Counted from the stretch's first letter, positions 26,360 to 34,702 are shown. The stretch: DNA of 64,000 bases from an uncultured bacterium (GCA_948684385.1 CAPQCU010000009.1:1-64000), one strand, 5' to 3'. Notes: generated from the sequence alone by a model not told the origin. Program-made: numbers and translations.

Positions 26360-28100
26360 GATTATGCCTATTAACTTTAGAGCTGCTGCATTGGAGCAAG
26401 CTCCTCAAACAAAACCGGAAAACAAGCAAGCGGTTGATACCGGTGCAACATCAAAGTATCTTGATAATTTAGCTTTGATGAACGCAGCTGCGGTAAAAAA
26501 AGTTGATTTAACTTCTGCAAAAACAGAACCTTATAAAAATAATTTGCGCTCAATGATTAGAAATAATGAATCTGTAATGATGGCAATTGTTCCAAGAACA
26601 TTCACTGCTCAGGATTTGAACGGAGATGATAAAGTTACATTATCAACAGGTGAAAAAGTCGGAACATTCTTAAGCGCGATTTCAAGGCTGGATGAACTCA
26701 AAGAAGACGGTATAAATACTCTTCACATTCTTCCAATTCATCCAACCGGTAAAAAGAATGCAATGGGTACAGCAGGTTCACTATATTCTCCTGCAAAATA
26801 TGTAACAGACGAAGGCGACCTTGCAATTGATCCGATGATTATTGAACAAGACGATCCGAGAAGCCCGAATGAACAGTTTAAAGCTTTTATAGACGAATGC
26901 CACAAGCGAGGTATAAAAGTTATGCTTGACCTTCCAAGCTGTGCGTCTGTTGATATGTTTGAAGCTGAACCGGATTTAATGGCTTACGGCAGAAACGGCG
27001 AAGATAAGACTCCTCAAGGATGGGCTGATATCAGAATGTTTGAGCCTTGGGCGGACGAAGCTAAAAGAACTTTAAACCCGAAATTATTGGAAATGCATAA
27101 ACAGTATGTAGATGCTTGTATTGATTTAGGTTTAGACGGTATCAGAGCTGACGTAGCCAGAGCGAAACCGCCTGAATTCTGGGATATTTTGATTAGATAC
27201 TCTCACGATAGAGACCCTGAATTTGCATGGCTTGCAGAAAGTTATACTTATGAATGCGCTTCACCAATGATTAACATGCCTTATGACAGGCCGGAAGATT
27301 TGTTAAAAGCAGGTTTTGACGAATACTACGGTCAGTATCACATCTTCCATGACTGGAGAAATGGTAAAGAGTTTAATGATTATGTTAAATTAAATCTTGA
27401 TATGTCTCACAGGCTTCCGGCAGGAAAAAGTGTTATAGGTTCATTCCTGACTCACGATGACAGTTCTTCAATGATACACGGCGGTGAAAATTTCTGTAAA
27501 TTAACTACAGTTCTTCAAGCAACTATTCCAATGTGCAATCCTTATTTCATAGATGGTTTCCAGACCGGCGATTATTACGACTATAAATACAGAGATACAG
27601 ATAATATTGAAACTTACACCGGTAAAACATTGATGAATGAACACAGATACCGTCTTGCATTATTCAATCTCTCAAGGCAACCGGGCGGAGAATCTCCTGA
27701 TATCGAAAGAGTCATGAAGGGTGTTCTCAATATGAGAAGTGAAAATCTGGATGTTCTTGCTGATAGAAACAGCAGCTTTATTGAGCTTGATAAACGTGAA
27801 GACAAATATGACCAGATAATTACTTATGCAAGACATAATAACGGTAAGACAATTCTTGTTGTGGCAAATAAAAACCCTAACAGAAATGTAACCGGTATAA
27901 TTGAAATTCCGGGATTAAAAGAAAGTCAAAAACTTGAAAATCTTGTTCCGGAATACGGTGACACAAGCGAATTTCAGGTTGAAGCAAATGAACTTAAGGT
28001 AAATTTAGCACCAGCAGATGCTTATGTGTTTGAAATTGATACACCGAACCTTGAACAAGACAGAAATGGTCACGCATTTAAACAAAAAGTTAACGATTAA
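26346..28100 (+). CDS. GH13 alpha-amylase-family protein, GlgE-like, with N-terminal INFRA motif
   Basis: 584 residues. I favour ATG 26346, five bases after AGGTGAG, over ATG 26343. The N-terminus MQITKIMPINFRAAALEQ is of the Phe-motif type. GH13 regions: I-like KVMLDLPSCASVD (no Asn-His), II GLDGIRADVARAKPPEFWD with nucleophile Asp, III FAWLAESYTYE with Glu, and IV SFLTHDDSS. The ADVARAKPPEFW block recalls GlgE-type maltosyltransferases (VDNPHTKP..FW). It probably acts on a phosphorylated or alpha-linked glucan. Third gene of the 22693 operon. Confidence 0.82.
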   Translation: MQITKIMPINFRAAALEQAPQTKPENKQAVDTGATSKYLDNLALMNAAAVKKVDLTSAKTEPYKNNLRSMIRNNESVMMAIVPRTFTAQDLNGDDKVTLSTGEKVGTFLSAISRLDELKEDGINTLHILPIHPTGKKNAMGTAGSLYSPAKYVTDEGDLAIDPMIIEQDDPRSPNEQFKAFIDECHKRGIKVMLDLPSCASVDMFEAEPDLMAYGRNGEDKTPQGWADIRMFEPWADEAKRTLNPKLLEMHKQYVDACIDLGLDGIRADVARAKPPEFWDILIRYSHDRDPEFAWLAESYTYECASPMINMPYDRPEDLLKAGFDEYYGQYHIFHDWRNGKEFNDYVKLNLDMSHRLPAGKSVIGSFLTHDDSSSMIHGGENFCKLTTVLQATIPMCNPYFIDGFQTGDYYDYKYRDTDNIETYTGKTLMNEHRYRLALFNLSRQPGGESPDIERVMKGVLNMRSENLDVLADRNSSFIELDKREDKYDQIITYARHNNGKTILVVANKNPNRNVTGIIEIPGLKESQKLENLVPEYGDTSEFQVEANELKVNLAPADAYVFEIDTPNLEQDRNGHAFKQKVND

Positions 28101-28130
28101 AAATAGCAAACATTAAATATATGCGAAAAA

Positions 28131-28160
28131 AGAGACCGGTTCTGCCGGTCTCAAATTTTT
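28131..28160 (+). terminator. Terminator after the GH13 operon
   Basis: GAGACCGG and CCGGTCTC form an 8-bp stem with a short loop, followed by AAATTTTTG. Confidence 0.8.
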
Positions 28161-28175
28161 GTTTAAACAGGTAAC

Positions 28176-28340
28176 TTAACCTTGAAACGCACCTGCCTGC
28201 ATTGAAGCTGCATAGTCCCAAACATTGCCTTTTTTTAATTTATCAGTCTCTGTTTCTTTTGGAGTGTTGTCCTGCTGCTGCATCCAAAAAGGTTTAACTC
28301 CGCTTGAACTGTGAGCTCCGTCTACATTTGGTCCTGCCAT
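28176..28340 (-). CDS. Small hypothetical protein, 54 residues
   Basis: Begins MAGPNVDGAHSSSGVKPFWM, followed by a Gln run (QQQ), a polar charged middle and the end WDYAASMQAGAFQG. AAAGGA lies upstream of the ATG at 28340. Polar, with no Cys and no membrane segment. A promoter-like CTTTATAT word lies on the same strand about 55 bases upstream. Not recognised, but the start context and promoter word support expression. Confidence 0.6.
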   Translation of the reverse strand: MAGPNVDGAHSSSGVKPFWMQQQDNTPKETETDKLKKGNVWDYAASMQAGAFQG

Positions 28341-28390
28341 ATATTGCCGTCCTTTCTAAATATCATCTCATGTGTATAACGTTTGTATAT

Positions 28391-28404
28391 ACATATAAAG
28401 TATT
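28391..28404 (-). promoter_or_regulatory. AATACTTTATATGT promoter-like word (minus strand)
   Basis: The minus-strand reading matches a word at 53563-53576 in 13 of 14 positions, and the CTTTATAT core of the four plus-strand words. It faces the small gene at 28340. Confidence 0.4.
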
Positions 28405-28456
28405 TTTCTTCGGACGAATTTCAGTTTTTATAATAATCTTTACAAAAATTTACAAA

Positions 28457-28840
28457 TTAGTTTGCAAACATATCAAGTTTTTGTGCGAAACATGAATTAT
28501 CTTGAGCACAATCTTTTTGCAGGTATCTTGAAATCTTGCCTCTGTCTTTGAATAAAAGAACATAAGGAAGGTTTGGATAAATATGGTATTTTTTGTTAAA
28601 AGCTTTTGTATCGCTTGATGCAATATCTAAGGTTACAAAATTGTATTTTTTATCGTATCTTTGAGATAGAGCATCAAAAGTTTGTTTAACTTTGTCTATA
28701 TCGTCAGCCCATGACGCATAAACAAGCAGCGCCATTGGTTTAGAGTCGTTTGAAGCTTCTTCATAACTCATTGCGTTAGTTTTGTTTGCACTAAAAAGGA
28801 TAATTGTTAGTAAAAATAATAATGATAAAACTTTTTTCAT
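28457..28840 (-). CDS. Secreted thioredoxin-fold protein lacking the CxxC site
   Basis: About 127 residues from ATG 28840, behind AGGAAA. A clear signal peptide (KKVLSLLFLLTIILFSANKTNA) precedes the mature chain. ALLVYASWADDIDKVKQTFDALSQRY has the position and shape of a thioredoxin active-site helix, but WADD replaces WCxxC. NFVTLDIASSD and YPNLPYVLLFKDRG with the cis-Pro region follow as in thioredoxins. Two Cys near the C-terminus (DCAQDNSCFAQ) could form a disulfide. It cannot do normal dithiol exchange; role unknown. Confidence 0.7.
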   Translation of the reverse strand: MKKVLSLLFLLTIILFSANKTNAMSYEEASNDSKPMALLVYASWADDIDKVKQTFDALSQRYDKKYNFVTLDIASSDTKAFNKKYHIYPNLPYVLLFKDRGKISRYLQKDCAQDNSCFAQKLDMFAN

Positions 28841-28867
28841 ATAAACATTTCCTATCTTTTGTATAAA

Positions 28868-28899
28868 AAGGCGGATTTGCTTTAGCAAATCCGCCTTAA
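28868..28899 (-). terminator. Terminator after fabI
   Basis: On the minus strand, GGCGGATTTGC and GCAAATCCGCC form an 11-bp perfect stem followed by TTTTTAT. Confidence 0.85.
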
Positions 28900-28908
28900 T
28901 AGAACTAA

Positions 28909-29709
28909 TTATTCTGCTTTAGATATAACATCCATTTCTTCTGAAGAAGCGTAAGCTGAGTGGCAGCCGCAGTCACAGTAGATAACTTCGCCTGTTGTAC
29001 CGCTTGATAGGTCAGAAGCTAAGTATAAACCAGCTTTACCTACATCTTCAAGAGAAACATTTCTTTTCATTGGAGCTCTCATTGTAGCAGCTTTAAGCAT
29101 TTTTGAGAAACCTGCAATACCCATAGAAGCAAGAGTTTTTACAGGACCTGATGATAAGCAGTTAACTCTGATACCTTTAGCACCTAAATCAACAGCTAAG
29201 AATCTCATAGCAGATTCTAATGCAGCTTTAGCAACGCCCATTACGTTGTAGCTTGGAACAGAAAGAACAGAGCCAAGATATGTAAGAGCAAAGATTGAGC
29301 TGCCTTCGTTCATGATAGGTTCTGCGTGTCTGCAAACTCTAACGAGTGAGTAAGCACTTACGCCTAGAGCGATATCCCAGCCTTCTTTAGAAGTATCAAC
29401 AAATCTTCCCATCAAGTCTTCTTTTGGAGCGAAAGCTACTGCGTGAACAACGAAGTCTAATTTGCCGTAGATTTTTTCGCATTCTTTGAATACTGCTTCA
29501 ACTTCTTCTTCTTTAGTAACGTCACAGCTCATGATTAGCTTAGCGTTCATTTCTTCTGCAATAGGGCGAACTCTTTTTTCCATAGCTTCGCCTGCATAAG
29601 TGAAAGCAATATCAGCGCCTTGTTCAAACAGCTGTTTTGCGATACCGTAAGCGATACCGTGAGTGTTTGAAACACCAAAAATTATACCTTTTTTACCTTT
29701 CATTAACAT
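28909..29709 (-). CDS. fabI: Enoyl-[acyl-carrier-protein] reductase (NADH)
   Basis: Last reductive step of fatty-acid elongation. 266 residues, FabI-type short-chain dehydrogenase. KGKKGIIFGVSNTHGIAYGI is the NAD-binding start (GVxNxxxIA variant), and the catalytic pair is in YNVMGVAKAALES (Tyr-x6-Lys). GPVKTLASMGI is the substrate-loop region. The C-terminal tail is extended and Cys-rich (CDCGCHSAYA), which is unusual. GAGGAG precedes the ATG by seven bases. Monocistronic. Confidence 0.93.
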   Translation of the reverse strand: MLMKGKKGIIFGVSNTHGIAYGIAKQLFEQGADIAFTYAGEAMEKRVRPIAEEMNAKLIMSCDVTKEEEVEAVFKECEKIYGKLDFVVHAVAFAPKEDLMGRFVDTSKEGWDIALGVSAYSLVRVCRHAEPIMNEGSSIFALTYLGSVLSVPSYNVMGVAKAALESAMRFLAVDLGAKGIRVNCLSSGPVKTLASMGIAGFSKMLKAATMRAPMKRNVSLEDVGKAGLYLASDLSSGTTGEVIYCDCGCHSAYASSEEMDVISKAE

Positions 29710-29793
29710 AATAAAACTCCTCTTTACCTAATCTACATGCCTAGTTTATCAAAAACAGGGGTAAAAGTAAAGTTATACTTACAAGTTTGGAAG

Positions 29794-29815
29794 AATGTCT
29801 ACGTGTGTAGCACAA
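29794..29815. repeat. Copy 1 of a 22-base element containing CTACGTGYGTAG
   Basis: AATGTCTACGTGTGTAGCAC plus AA. It differs by one base from the copy at 53451-53472. It contains the palindrome CTAC-GTAG and lies immediately beyond the T tract of a minus-strand terminator in both places. Confidence 0.7.
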
Positions 29816-29841
29816 TAAAAAGAGCTTGATTTCTCAAGCTC
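29816..29841 (-). terminator. Terminator after flagellin
   Basis: On the minus strand, GAGCTTGA and TCAAGCTC form the stem and TTTTTATT follows. Confidence 0.85.
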
Positions 29842-29882
29842 ATATATAAGTACATATCCCAATCAACAACAAATTTAGTTTT

Positions 29883-30770
29883 TTATAATAAGTTTAAAGC
29901 TATACTTGGCGCCTGATTTGCGGTTGCAAGCAATGTTGCGGAAGCTTGCTGCAATATTTGCGCTTTGATATAGTTTGAAGATTCTTCTGCAATATCTGCA
30001 TCTCTTAATGTAGATAGAGAAGATGTTAAGTTTTCTGTCTGAACTCCGATTGATTCTGCTGCGGATTCAATTCTGTTCTGTGCAGCACCAAGAGTTGTGT
30101 TTCTTGCTGAAATTTGATTAATAACACTATCAATTTTATTCAGCATATCTTTTTGATTACCGGTAATTACTGAACCGTCATAACCGGAACAGAGCTTGGC
30201 TACGCTTTCAATGGTCGCATCCGGAGTATCTCCGAAATCTGTGAACAATGTTGCAACATGAGCATCTAAAAACAAATTTTTGCTAAGAGCAATCTGGCTG
30301 TCAGTATCGCTATATAATCCGATTTGAAGAAAAACATCGTTTTTCATTGAGCCATCCATCATGCGAAGTCCGTTAAAATCACAGTTATTTGCAATACGGT
30401 CGATTTCTTCTAATCTTGCAGTAATTTCTGAGCTGATTGCTTTTAACGATTCAGAACCGTAAGTTCCGTTTGCAGCTTGCTCTGTTAAATCCCTCACACG
30501 CTGAAGGTGAGTAGAAATTAATGAATAGGTGTCTTCAAGGGTAGTCATCATGTCTGCTCCGGTTGCAGCATTATCTGCAGCTACATCAAGAGAACTTAAT
30601 TGTTTTTTCCAGTTTATTGCAATTGAATAACCGGCAGCGTTGTCTGATGCGTGGTTAATTTTAAACCCGGTAGTCATTCTTTCAATAGAACGATTTAGCA
30701 TGTTTGTCGCTGCATTCAGGTTACTTTGAACAATCAAAGACGACATGTTTGTATTAATTGTAAGAGTCAT
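29883..30770 (-). CDS. fliC: Flagellin (short form)
   Basis: Filament subunit, 295 residues. The N-terminal D0/D1 begins MTLTINTNMSSLIVQSNLNA and includes NRSIERMTTGFKINHASDNA. The C-terminal D1/D0 includes LRDADIAEESSNYIKAQILQ and ends with the QQASATLLATANQAPSIALNLL type of terminus, typical of flagellin. The variable middle is very short. The leader is about 150 nt. TATAAT on the minus strand near 30917 is a likely sigma-70-type -10; no clear sigma-28 box was seen. Candidate substrate of the Maf transferase. Confidence 0.93.
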   Translation of the reverse strand: MTLTINTNMSSLIVQSNLNAATNMLNRSIERMTTGFKINHASDNAAGYSIAINWKKQLSSLDVAADNAATGADMMTTLEDTYSLISTHLQRVRDLTEQAANGTYGSESLKAISSEITARLEEIDRIANNCDFNGLRMMDGSMKNDVFLQIGLYSDTDSQIALSKNLFLDAHVATLFTDFGDTPDATIESVAKLCSGYDGSVITGNQKDMLNKIDSVINQISARNTTLGAAQNRIESAAESIGVQTENLTSSLSTLRDADIAEESSNYIKAQILQQASATLLATANQAPSIALNLL

Positions 30771-30972
30771 TCCCTAACCTTTCTGACTCTGTGCAACTTA
30801 GAGGCTTTTAGGTTACCCGTTTACCCCTTTATCCCTGCACATTATTCCCTAATCAAGGCGAATTACATAAGCTCTCTTTTATTTATATATAACTCACATA
30901 CCCTTGTATACAAACATTATAGAATAACTCCATAAAATTTACACCATGACGTCTTGAGATTTTTACAATTAT

Positions 30973-31281
30973 TTACATTTTAAAAAGATTTAAAAATTTT
31001 TCAAAGCTTGGTGAAGGATTTATTTTTGCTTTTTTAACCGCATCCTGCAAACTTGTAATGAAACGTTCATTTGGAAATAAATTACCATAAGGTGTGAAAA
31101 TTGTTTTTAAAGTAGTTTTTAAAGAATTTAAAACATATTTATCATTTGAGATTTCTTTAATAGTTTCAGCAAATGCTTCATCGTGAACAACCATATCTGC
31201 GTATGCATTAATAGCTCCTTGTGCCTTATAAATAGCTTCATCTCTCCTTAAAGGGCGCGGTCCATACATGTAAGCACACTC
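30973..31281 (-). CDS. Downstream half of a split gene, probably joined to the 31376 frame by -1 frameshifting
   Basis: Open frame of 102 residues from the frameshift point. Read alone it would start at ATG 31269 (MYGPRPLRRDEAIYKAQGAI, 98 residues) without a convincing SD. The body is helical and polar, ending SPSFEKFLNLFKM. It lies in the -1 frame relative to the 31376 gene, which contains A-AAA-AAG exactly in the shift-permitting phase. Fusion would give 134 residues. Alternatively an indel in the A6 run broke one gene. Not recognised. Confidence 0.6.
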   Translation of the reverse strand, partial: ECAYMYGPRPLRRDEAIYKAQGAINAYADMVVHDEAFAETIKEISNDKYVLNSLKTTLKTIFTPYGNLFPNERFITSLQDAVKKAKINPSPSFEKFLNLFKM

Positions 31282-31376
31282 TTTTTTATGTTTCTCGCTT
31301 CTTCTGCAGCTTTCTTTAATCCGTATATTACTTCATTTTTCCCATTAAAATTTATATTATTTACTGTTAAATTCAT
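31248..31376 (-). CDS. Upstream half of the split gene, with N-terminal INFNGK motif
   Basis: Perfect GGAGG before the ATG at 31376. The 42-residue product starts MNLTVNNINFNGKNEVIYGL, a clear Phe-motif N-terminus, and ends at a TAA at 31248. At residues 30-32 the mRNA reads AUA-AAA-AAG, giving the heptamer A-AAA-AAG (31287-31281). A -1 slip continues into GAG-TGT-GCT-TAC-ATG of the downstream frame. The unshifted product stops 11 codons later. Confidence 0.65.
   Translation of the reverse strand: MNLTVNNINFNGKNEVIYGLKKAAEEARNIKKSVLTCMDRAL
31281..31287 (-). promoter_or_regulatory. A-AAA-AAG slippery heptamer
   Basis: Same heptamer as the E. coli dnaX frameshift site, in the correct X-XXY-YYZ phase relative to the ATG at 31376. 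I did not find a strong downstream stem. Confidence 0.5.
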
Positions 31377-31443
31377 TTTTACCTCCAATATATTTAAACA
31401 TCAAAAATAGTTTTTTTGCTATTATATATTTATGGAGGTTTTT

Positions 31444-32487
31444 ATGACTAAGGTTTTAACAATTGGCAGTGCAACTATGGATGTGTTTGTAGAATGCGAT
31501 GAAGCAAATATCGTATCGGTTGCATCTAAGAACAAAAGTTCAGATTTTATGAGTTACCCTTACGGTGCTAAAATTGATATTTCCGGATTTTCCTCTAATG
31601 TCGGAGGAGGCGGGGTAAATACAGCATGCAATTTTGCAAATCTTGGTTTTGAGACTTCTGCTATATTTAAAATCGGTGAAGATATTTATTCTGACGGTGT
31701 TTTAGAAGCGTTTAAGGGTAGAAAAGTTAACCTTGAACATATTATTCAAAACAAGGAAACTTCTACAGGCTTTTCAATAATTCTCGTAAGTTTTCAGGGA
31801 GACAGAACTGTTCTGGCTCATAGAGGTGCGAATGCTCAAATTATGGAAAGTGAAATTAATTTTAAAGCGATTAAAGATGCAGATTTCCTTTATGTTGCGC
31901 CTTTAAACGGAGAGTCAAATAAAGTTTTGGAGCCGATTGTTGATTATGCGCATGAGCATGGCACAAAGATTTGTTTTAATGCAGGTACTACAAGTATTAA
32001 ACGCGGGTTTGAACACATTAAACATATTCTTAAATCTGCGCATATCGTTGTTATGAATAAAGAAGAAGCTATGATGACAACAGGTATTCAGGTAAGACCT
32101 GATACAAAAACTGAAAAATTTTCGCATGACATAATTCATCGTGATATTAAGAAAATGCTTACAGAAATGAAAGTAATGGATTATCAGATAATTGTAATTA
32201 CTGATGGCGGAAAAGGTGCTTACGCTTATGACGGTCAAAAATTTTATTTCTGTCCGACTTATCCGGCTCCTGTTGTTTCAACTCTTGGAGCGGGTGATGC
32301 GTTTGCTTCAACCTTCTGCGGGGCTTTGCAGAGAACTAATCTTAATGTTGGATTGTCATTAATGTACGCTTCTGTAAACTCATCAAGTGTTGTTTCCGAG
32401 TTTGGTGCAACTGAAGGGCTTATAACTTTTGAAGAAATTGAGGAAAAACTTGCACATAATTCCGAGTATACATATTTGGAAGGATAA
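31444..32487 (+). CDS. PfkB/ribokinase-family sugar kinase
   Basis: Phosphorylates a sugar or nucleoside; the substrate is not readable. 347 residues from ATG 31444, chosen since GGAGG at 31435-31439 lies just upstream while ATG 31432 overlaps it. N-terminal signature SNVGGGGVNTACNFANLGF and C-terminal signature VVSTLGAGDAFASTFCGAL with the catalytic Asp. Only three bases separate it from the nuclease gene at 32491. Confidence 0.88.
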   Translation: MTKVLTIGSATMDVFVECDEANIVSVASKNKSSDFMSYPYGAKIDISGFSSNVGGGGVNTACNFANLGFETSAIFKIGEDIYSDGVLEAFKGRKVNLEHIIQNKETSTGFSIILVSFQGDRTVLAHRGANAQIMESEINFKAIKDADFLYVAPLNGESNKVLEPIVDYAHEHGTKICFNAGTTSIKRGFEHIKHILKSAHIVVMNKEEAMMTTGIQVRPDTKTEKFSHDIIHRDIKKMLTEMKVMDYQIIVITDGGKGAYAYDGQKFYFCPTYPAPVVSTLGAGDAFASTFCGALQRTNLNVGLSLMYASVNSSSVVSEFGATEGLITFEEIEEKLAHNSEYTYLEG

Positions 32488-32490
32488 TTT

Positions 32491-33114
32491 ATGTTTACAC
32501 AATTTTCTCCAAACATGCTGAAAACTTATGAACTTTGTCCAAAAAAGTTCTACTTAAAGTATGTTAAAAATATTTCCATGCCTGTTAATGATGATATTTT
32601 TGAGTTTGGTAAAAATATTCACGCACTGGCTTCATATTATTTGCGCGGTGAAAATATTGATAAGATGGAAAACTCCTTAACTGAACGTGAGCGTTTGGTC
32701 TGGGAGTATCTGAAAGCTATAAAATATTTTTCTTATGAAGTAGTAAATACGGAATACAATCTTGCCGTAAAGCTTGGGGAAACATTCTTTGGCGGACGGC
32801 TTGATGCTCTCGTGAAAAAAGACGGGGAGTATTTTATTCTTGATTACAAAACAGGCTCTGCTCCTAAGAATGCCAAATTTGATTTTCAGACAATGATTTA
32901 TATTCTTGCTGTTCGTGCATTTTTTAAAACTGATAAAGTCAATTTTGTGTATATAGATTTAAAAAATAGAGAAGAAGTTAAAATATCTTGCACACCTGAA
33001 ACCGTCCAGGAATATGAAAAACGCTTGCTTCAGACCGTCGAAAAAATTAATACAGAAGAGGTTCCGGAGAAAAAGAAAGATTGCAGATGTGAGTATCTTT
33101 GCGTTTGTCATTAA
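32491..33114 (+). CDS. PD-(D/E)XK nuclease with Fe-S-like cysteines (RecB/Cas4-like)
   Basis: 207 residues. FSPNMLKTYELCPKKFYLKY at the N-terminus is typical of the PDDEXK_1 group. The active-site pattern is GGRLDALVKKDG and YFILDYKTG, with QTMIYILA (Gln motif) after it. One N-terminal Cys (ELCPKK) and three near the C-terminus (CRCEYLCVC) match the 4Fe-4S arrangement of AddB and Cas4 nucleases. No CRISPR or addA gene is near. Probably DNA repair; a stand-alone domain. Confidence 0.8.
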   Translation: MFTQFSPNMLKTYELCPKKFYLKYVKNISMPVNDDIFEFGKNIHALASYYLRGENIDKMENSLTERERLVWEYLKAIKYFSYEVVNTEYNLAVKLGETFFGGRLDALVKKDGEYFILDYKTGSAPKNAKFDFQTMIYILAVRAFFKTDKVNFVYIDLKNREEVKISCTPETVQEYEKRLLQTVEKINTEEVPEKKKDCRCEYLCVCH

Positions 33115-33119
33115 CGTGT

Positions 33120-33125
33120 TATAAT
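33120..33125 (+). promoter_or_regulatory. Extended -10 box (TGTTATAAT) six bases before tatD
   Basis: TATAAT at 33120-33125, then TTTCTT, then the ATG at 33132. It lies just after the preceding stop codon, so tatD has its own leaderless promoter inside the cluster. Confidence 0.6.
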
Positions 33126-33131
33126 TTTCTT

Positions 33132-33896
33132 ATGAAAGATTATTTAATAGACACACATGCCCATATAGATATGCTTGAAGCGCCTTTGGCTGAAACAATC
33201 AAGCTGATGGCGGAATATAATGTAAAAAAAGCTGTTATTCCTGCGGTAGAAGTCGGAACGCTGGATAAAGTTATTGAAACGGCAGAAGCTTATACAGATT
33301 TTTACGCAATGGTTGGAATTTTTCCGTCTGAAGCGAAAACTTATACTCCGGAAGTCGAAGCAAGACTGGTTGAGCTTGCTAAAAATCCTAAAGTTAAAGC
33401 AGTGGGTGAAATCGGGCTTGATTATTACTGGGATAAATCGTTTGTTGATTTGCAAAAAGAAGTTTTTGTAAAGCAGATTAAACTGGCTAATCACCTCAAT
33501 TTACCCATCGTTGTGCACGATAGAGAAGCGCATAAGGACACTTTTGATTTATTAAAAGAACATAATGAAGGTTCAAAAGTTTTGTTCCATTGCTTTTCAG
33601 GAAGTGTTGAGTTTATGCGTGAATGTGTGAAACAAGGCTGGTACATTGCTCTGGGCGGTGTTGTGACTTTTAAAAACGCTGTGAAAATGAAAGAGGTTGC
33701 GCAGGAAGTTCCGCTTGATAAGCTGGTTTTAGAAACAGACGCTCCTTATCTTACGCCTGTACCATACAGAGGCAAACCGAACACACCTGCTTATGTTTAT
33801 TATGTAGCAGAAGAGATTGCAAAATTGAGAAACATGCCGGTTGAAGAGCTTATTAATATTACGACAGAGAACGCAGAAAGGTTTTTTGAGATTTGA
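33132..33896 (+). CDS. tatD: TatD-family metal-dependent deoxyribonuclease
   Basis: 254 residues from ATG 33132. Metal ligands: LIDTHAHIDM (His-x-His), GEIGLDYYW (Glu), VVHDREAHKD (His), LFHCFSGS (His) and LETDAPYLTPVP (Asp). TatD enzymes are 3'-5' exonucleases or D-aminoacyl-tRNA-related hydrolases; exact substrate unknown. No SD is present, matching the leaderless promoter. The stop overlaps the TTG start of tlyA (TTGA). Confidence 0.92.
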   Translation: MKDYLIDTHAHIDMLEAPLAETIKLMAEYNVKKAVIPAVEVGTLDKVIETAEAYTDFYAMVGIFPSEAKTYTPEVEARLVELAKNPKVKAVGEIGLDYYWDKSFVDLQKEVFVKQIKLANHLNLPIVVHDREAHKDTFDLLKEHNEGSKVLFHCFSGSVEFMRECVKQGWYIALGGVVTFKNAVKMKEVAQEVPLDKLVLETDAPYLTPVPYRGKPNTPAYVYYVAEEIAKLRNMPVEELINITTENAERFFEI

Positions 33897-34702
33897 GAAA
33901 AGAACGTTTGGACAAAATTTTGGTTGATTTGGGCTTTTTTGAAAATAAAAGTAAAGCTTCTGCTGCGATTTTAGCCGGTAATGTTATGATTGGAACGGAA
34001 GTTATTACAAAAGCCGGTTTTCAAATTGACCCTTCTAAAGAGTATGATTTTAAAGTAAAATCCATGCCTTTTGTATCCAGAGGCGGATTTAAACTTAAAA
34101 AAGCTCTCGAAAGCTTTGATGTTATTGTGAAAGACAGGATTTGTTTTGATGCAGGAGCTTCAACGGGTGGGTTTACGGATTGTCTTTTACAAAATGGAGC
34201 AAAGTTTGTTTACGCCGTTGATGTCGGATACGGTCAACTTGATTGGAAGATAAGAAGCTCTGAAAAGGTTAAAACAATAGAAAAAACTAATCTTAAGATA
34301 TGCGGGGTTAATGATATTTACGCAGAAGGTGAGCCGTTTGCGGATTTATTAGTCTCTGATTTATCGTTTATTTCTTTGACAAAAGTGCTTCCGAATTTAA
34401 AGACACTTATGAACCCTGAATTTCATGAGATGATTTGTCTTATTAAGCCTCAGTTTGAAGCCGGAAAAGAACTTGTGGAAAAAGGCGGAGTTGTAAAAGA
34501 TAAAAATACGCATAAAATGGTTATTGAAAATGTTTTAAGTTGTATTAAAGAGCTTGGATATGTGATTAAGGGCTTAACTTACTCCTCAATCAAAGGCCCT
34601 GCCGGCAACATTGAATACCTTGTATGGTTTAATACTGAAGCAGAAGAATGTGCGCTCAATATTGATGATGTCGTTAATCAGGCGCATGAAAATCTTAATT
34701 AA
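33893..34702 (+). CDS. tlyA: TlyA-family rRNA 2'-O-methyltransferase
   Basis: 269 residues, TTG start at 33893 overlapping the tatD stop. An N-terminal S4 RNA-binding domain (RLDKILVDLGFFENKSKASA) is followed by an FtsJ-like SAM domain with CFDAGASTGGFTDCLLQNGA and DLLVSDLSFISLTKVLP. Some homologues methylate 16S and 23S rRNA, affecting capreomycin sensitivity, and the family was first called haemolysin. Translationally coupled to tatD. Confidence 0.9.
   Translation: MRKERLDKILVDLGFFENKSKASAAILAGNVMIGTEVITKAGFQIDPSKEYDFKVKSMPFVSRGGFKLKKALESFDVIVKDRICFDAGASTGGFTDCLLQNGAKFVYAVDVGYGQLDWKIRSSEKVKTIEKTNLKICGVNDIYAEGEPFADLLVSDLSFISLTKVLPNLKTLMNPEFHEMICLIKPQFEAGKELVEKGGVVKDKNTHKMVIENVLSCIKELGYVIKGLTYSSIKGPAGNIEYLVWFNTEAEECALNIDDVVNQAHENLN

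Noticed and set aside
32491..33114. Cas4 of a CRISPR system
   Set aside because: The fold and cysteines are Cas4-like, but there are no cas1/cas2 genes or arrays in the window, so a generic RecB-type nuclease is the safer call.
33144..33494. Minus-strand open frame of 116 codons opposite tatD
   Set aside because: Lies entirely under conserved TatD metal-ligand motifs; Phe/Asn/Ile-rich shadow translation.
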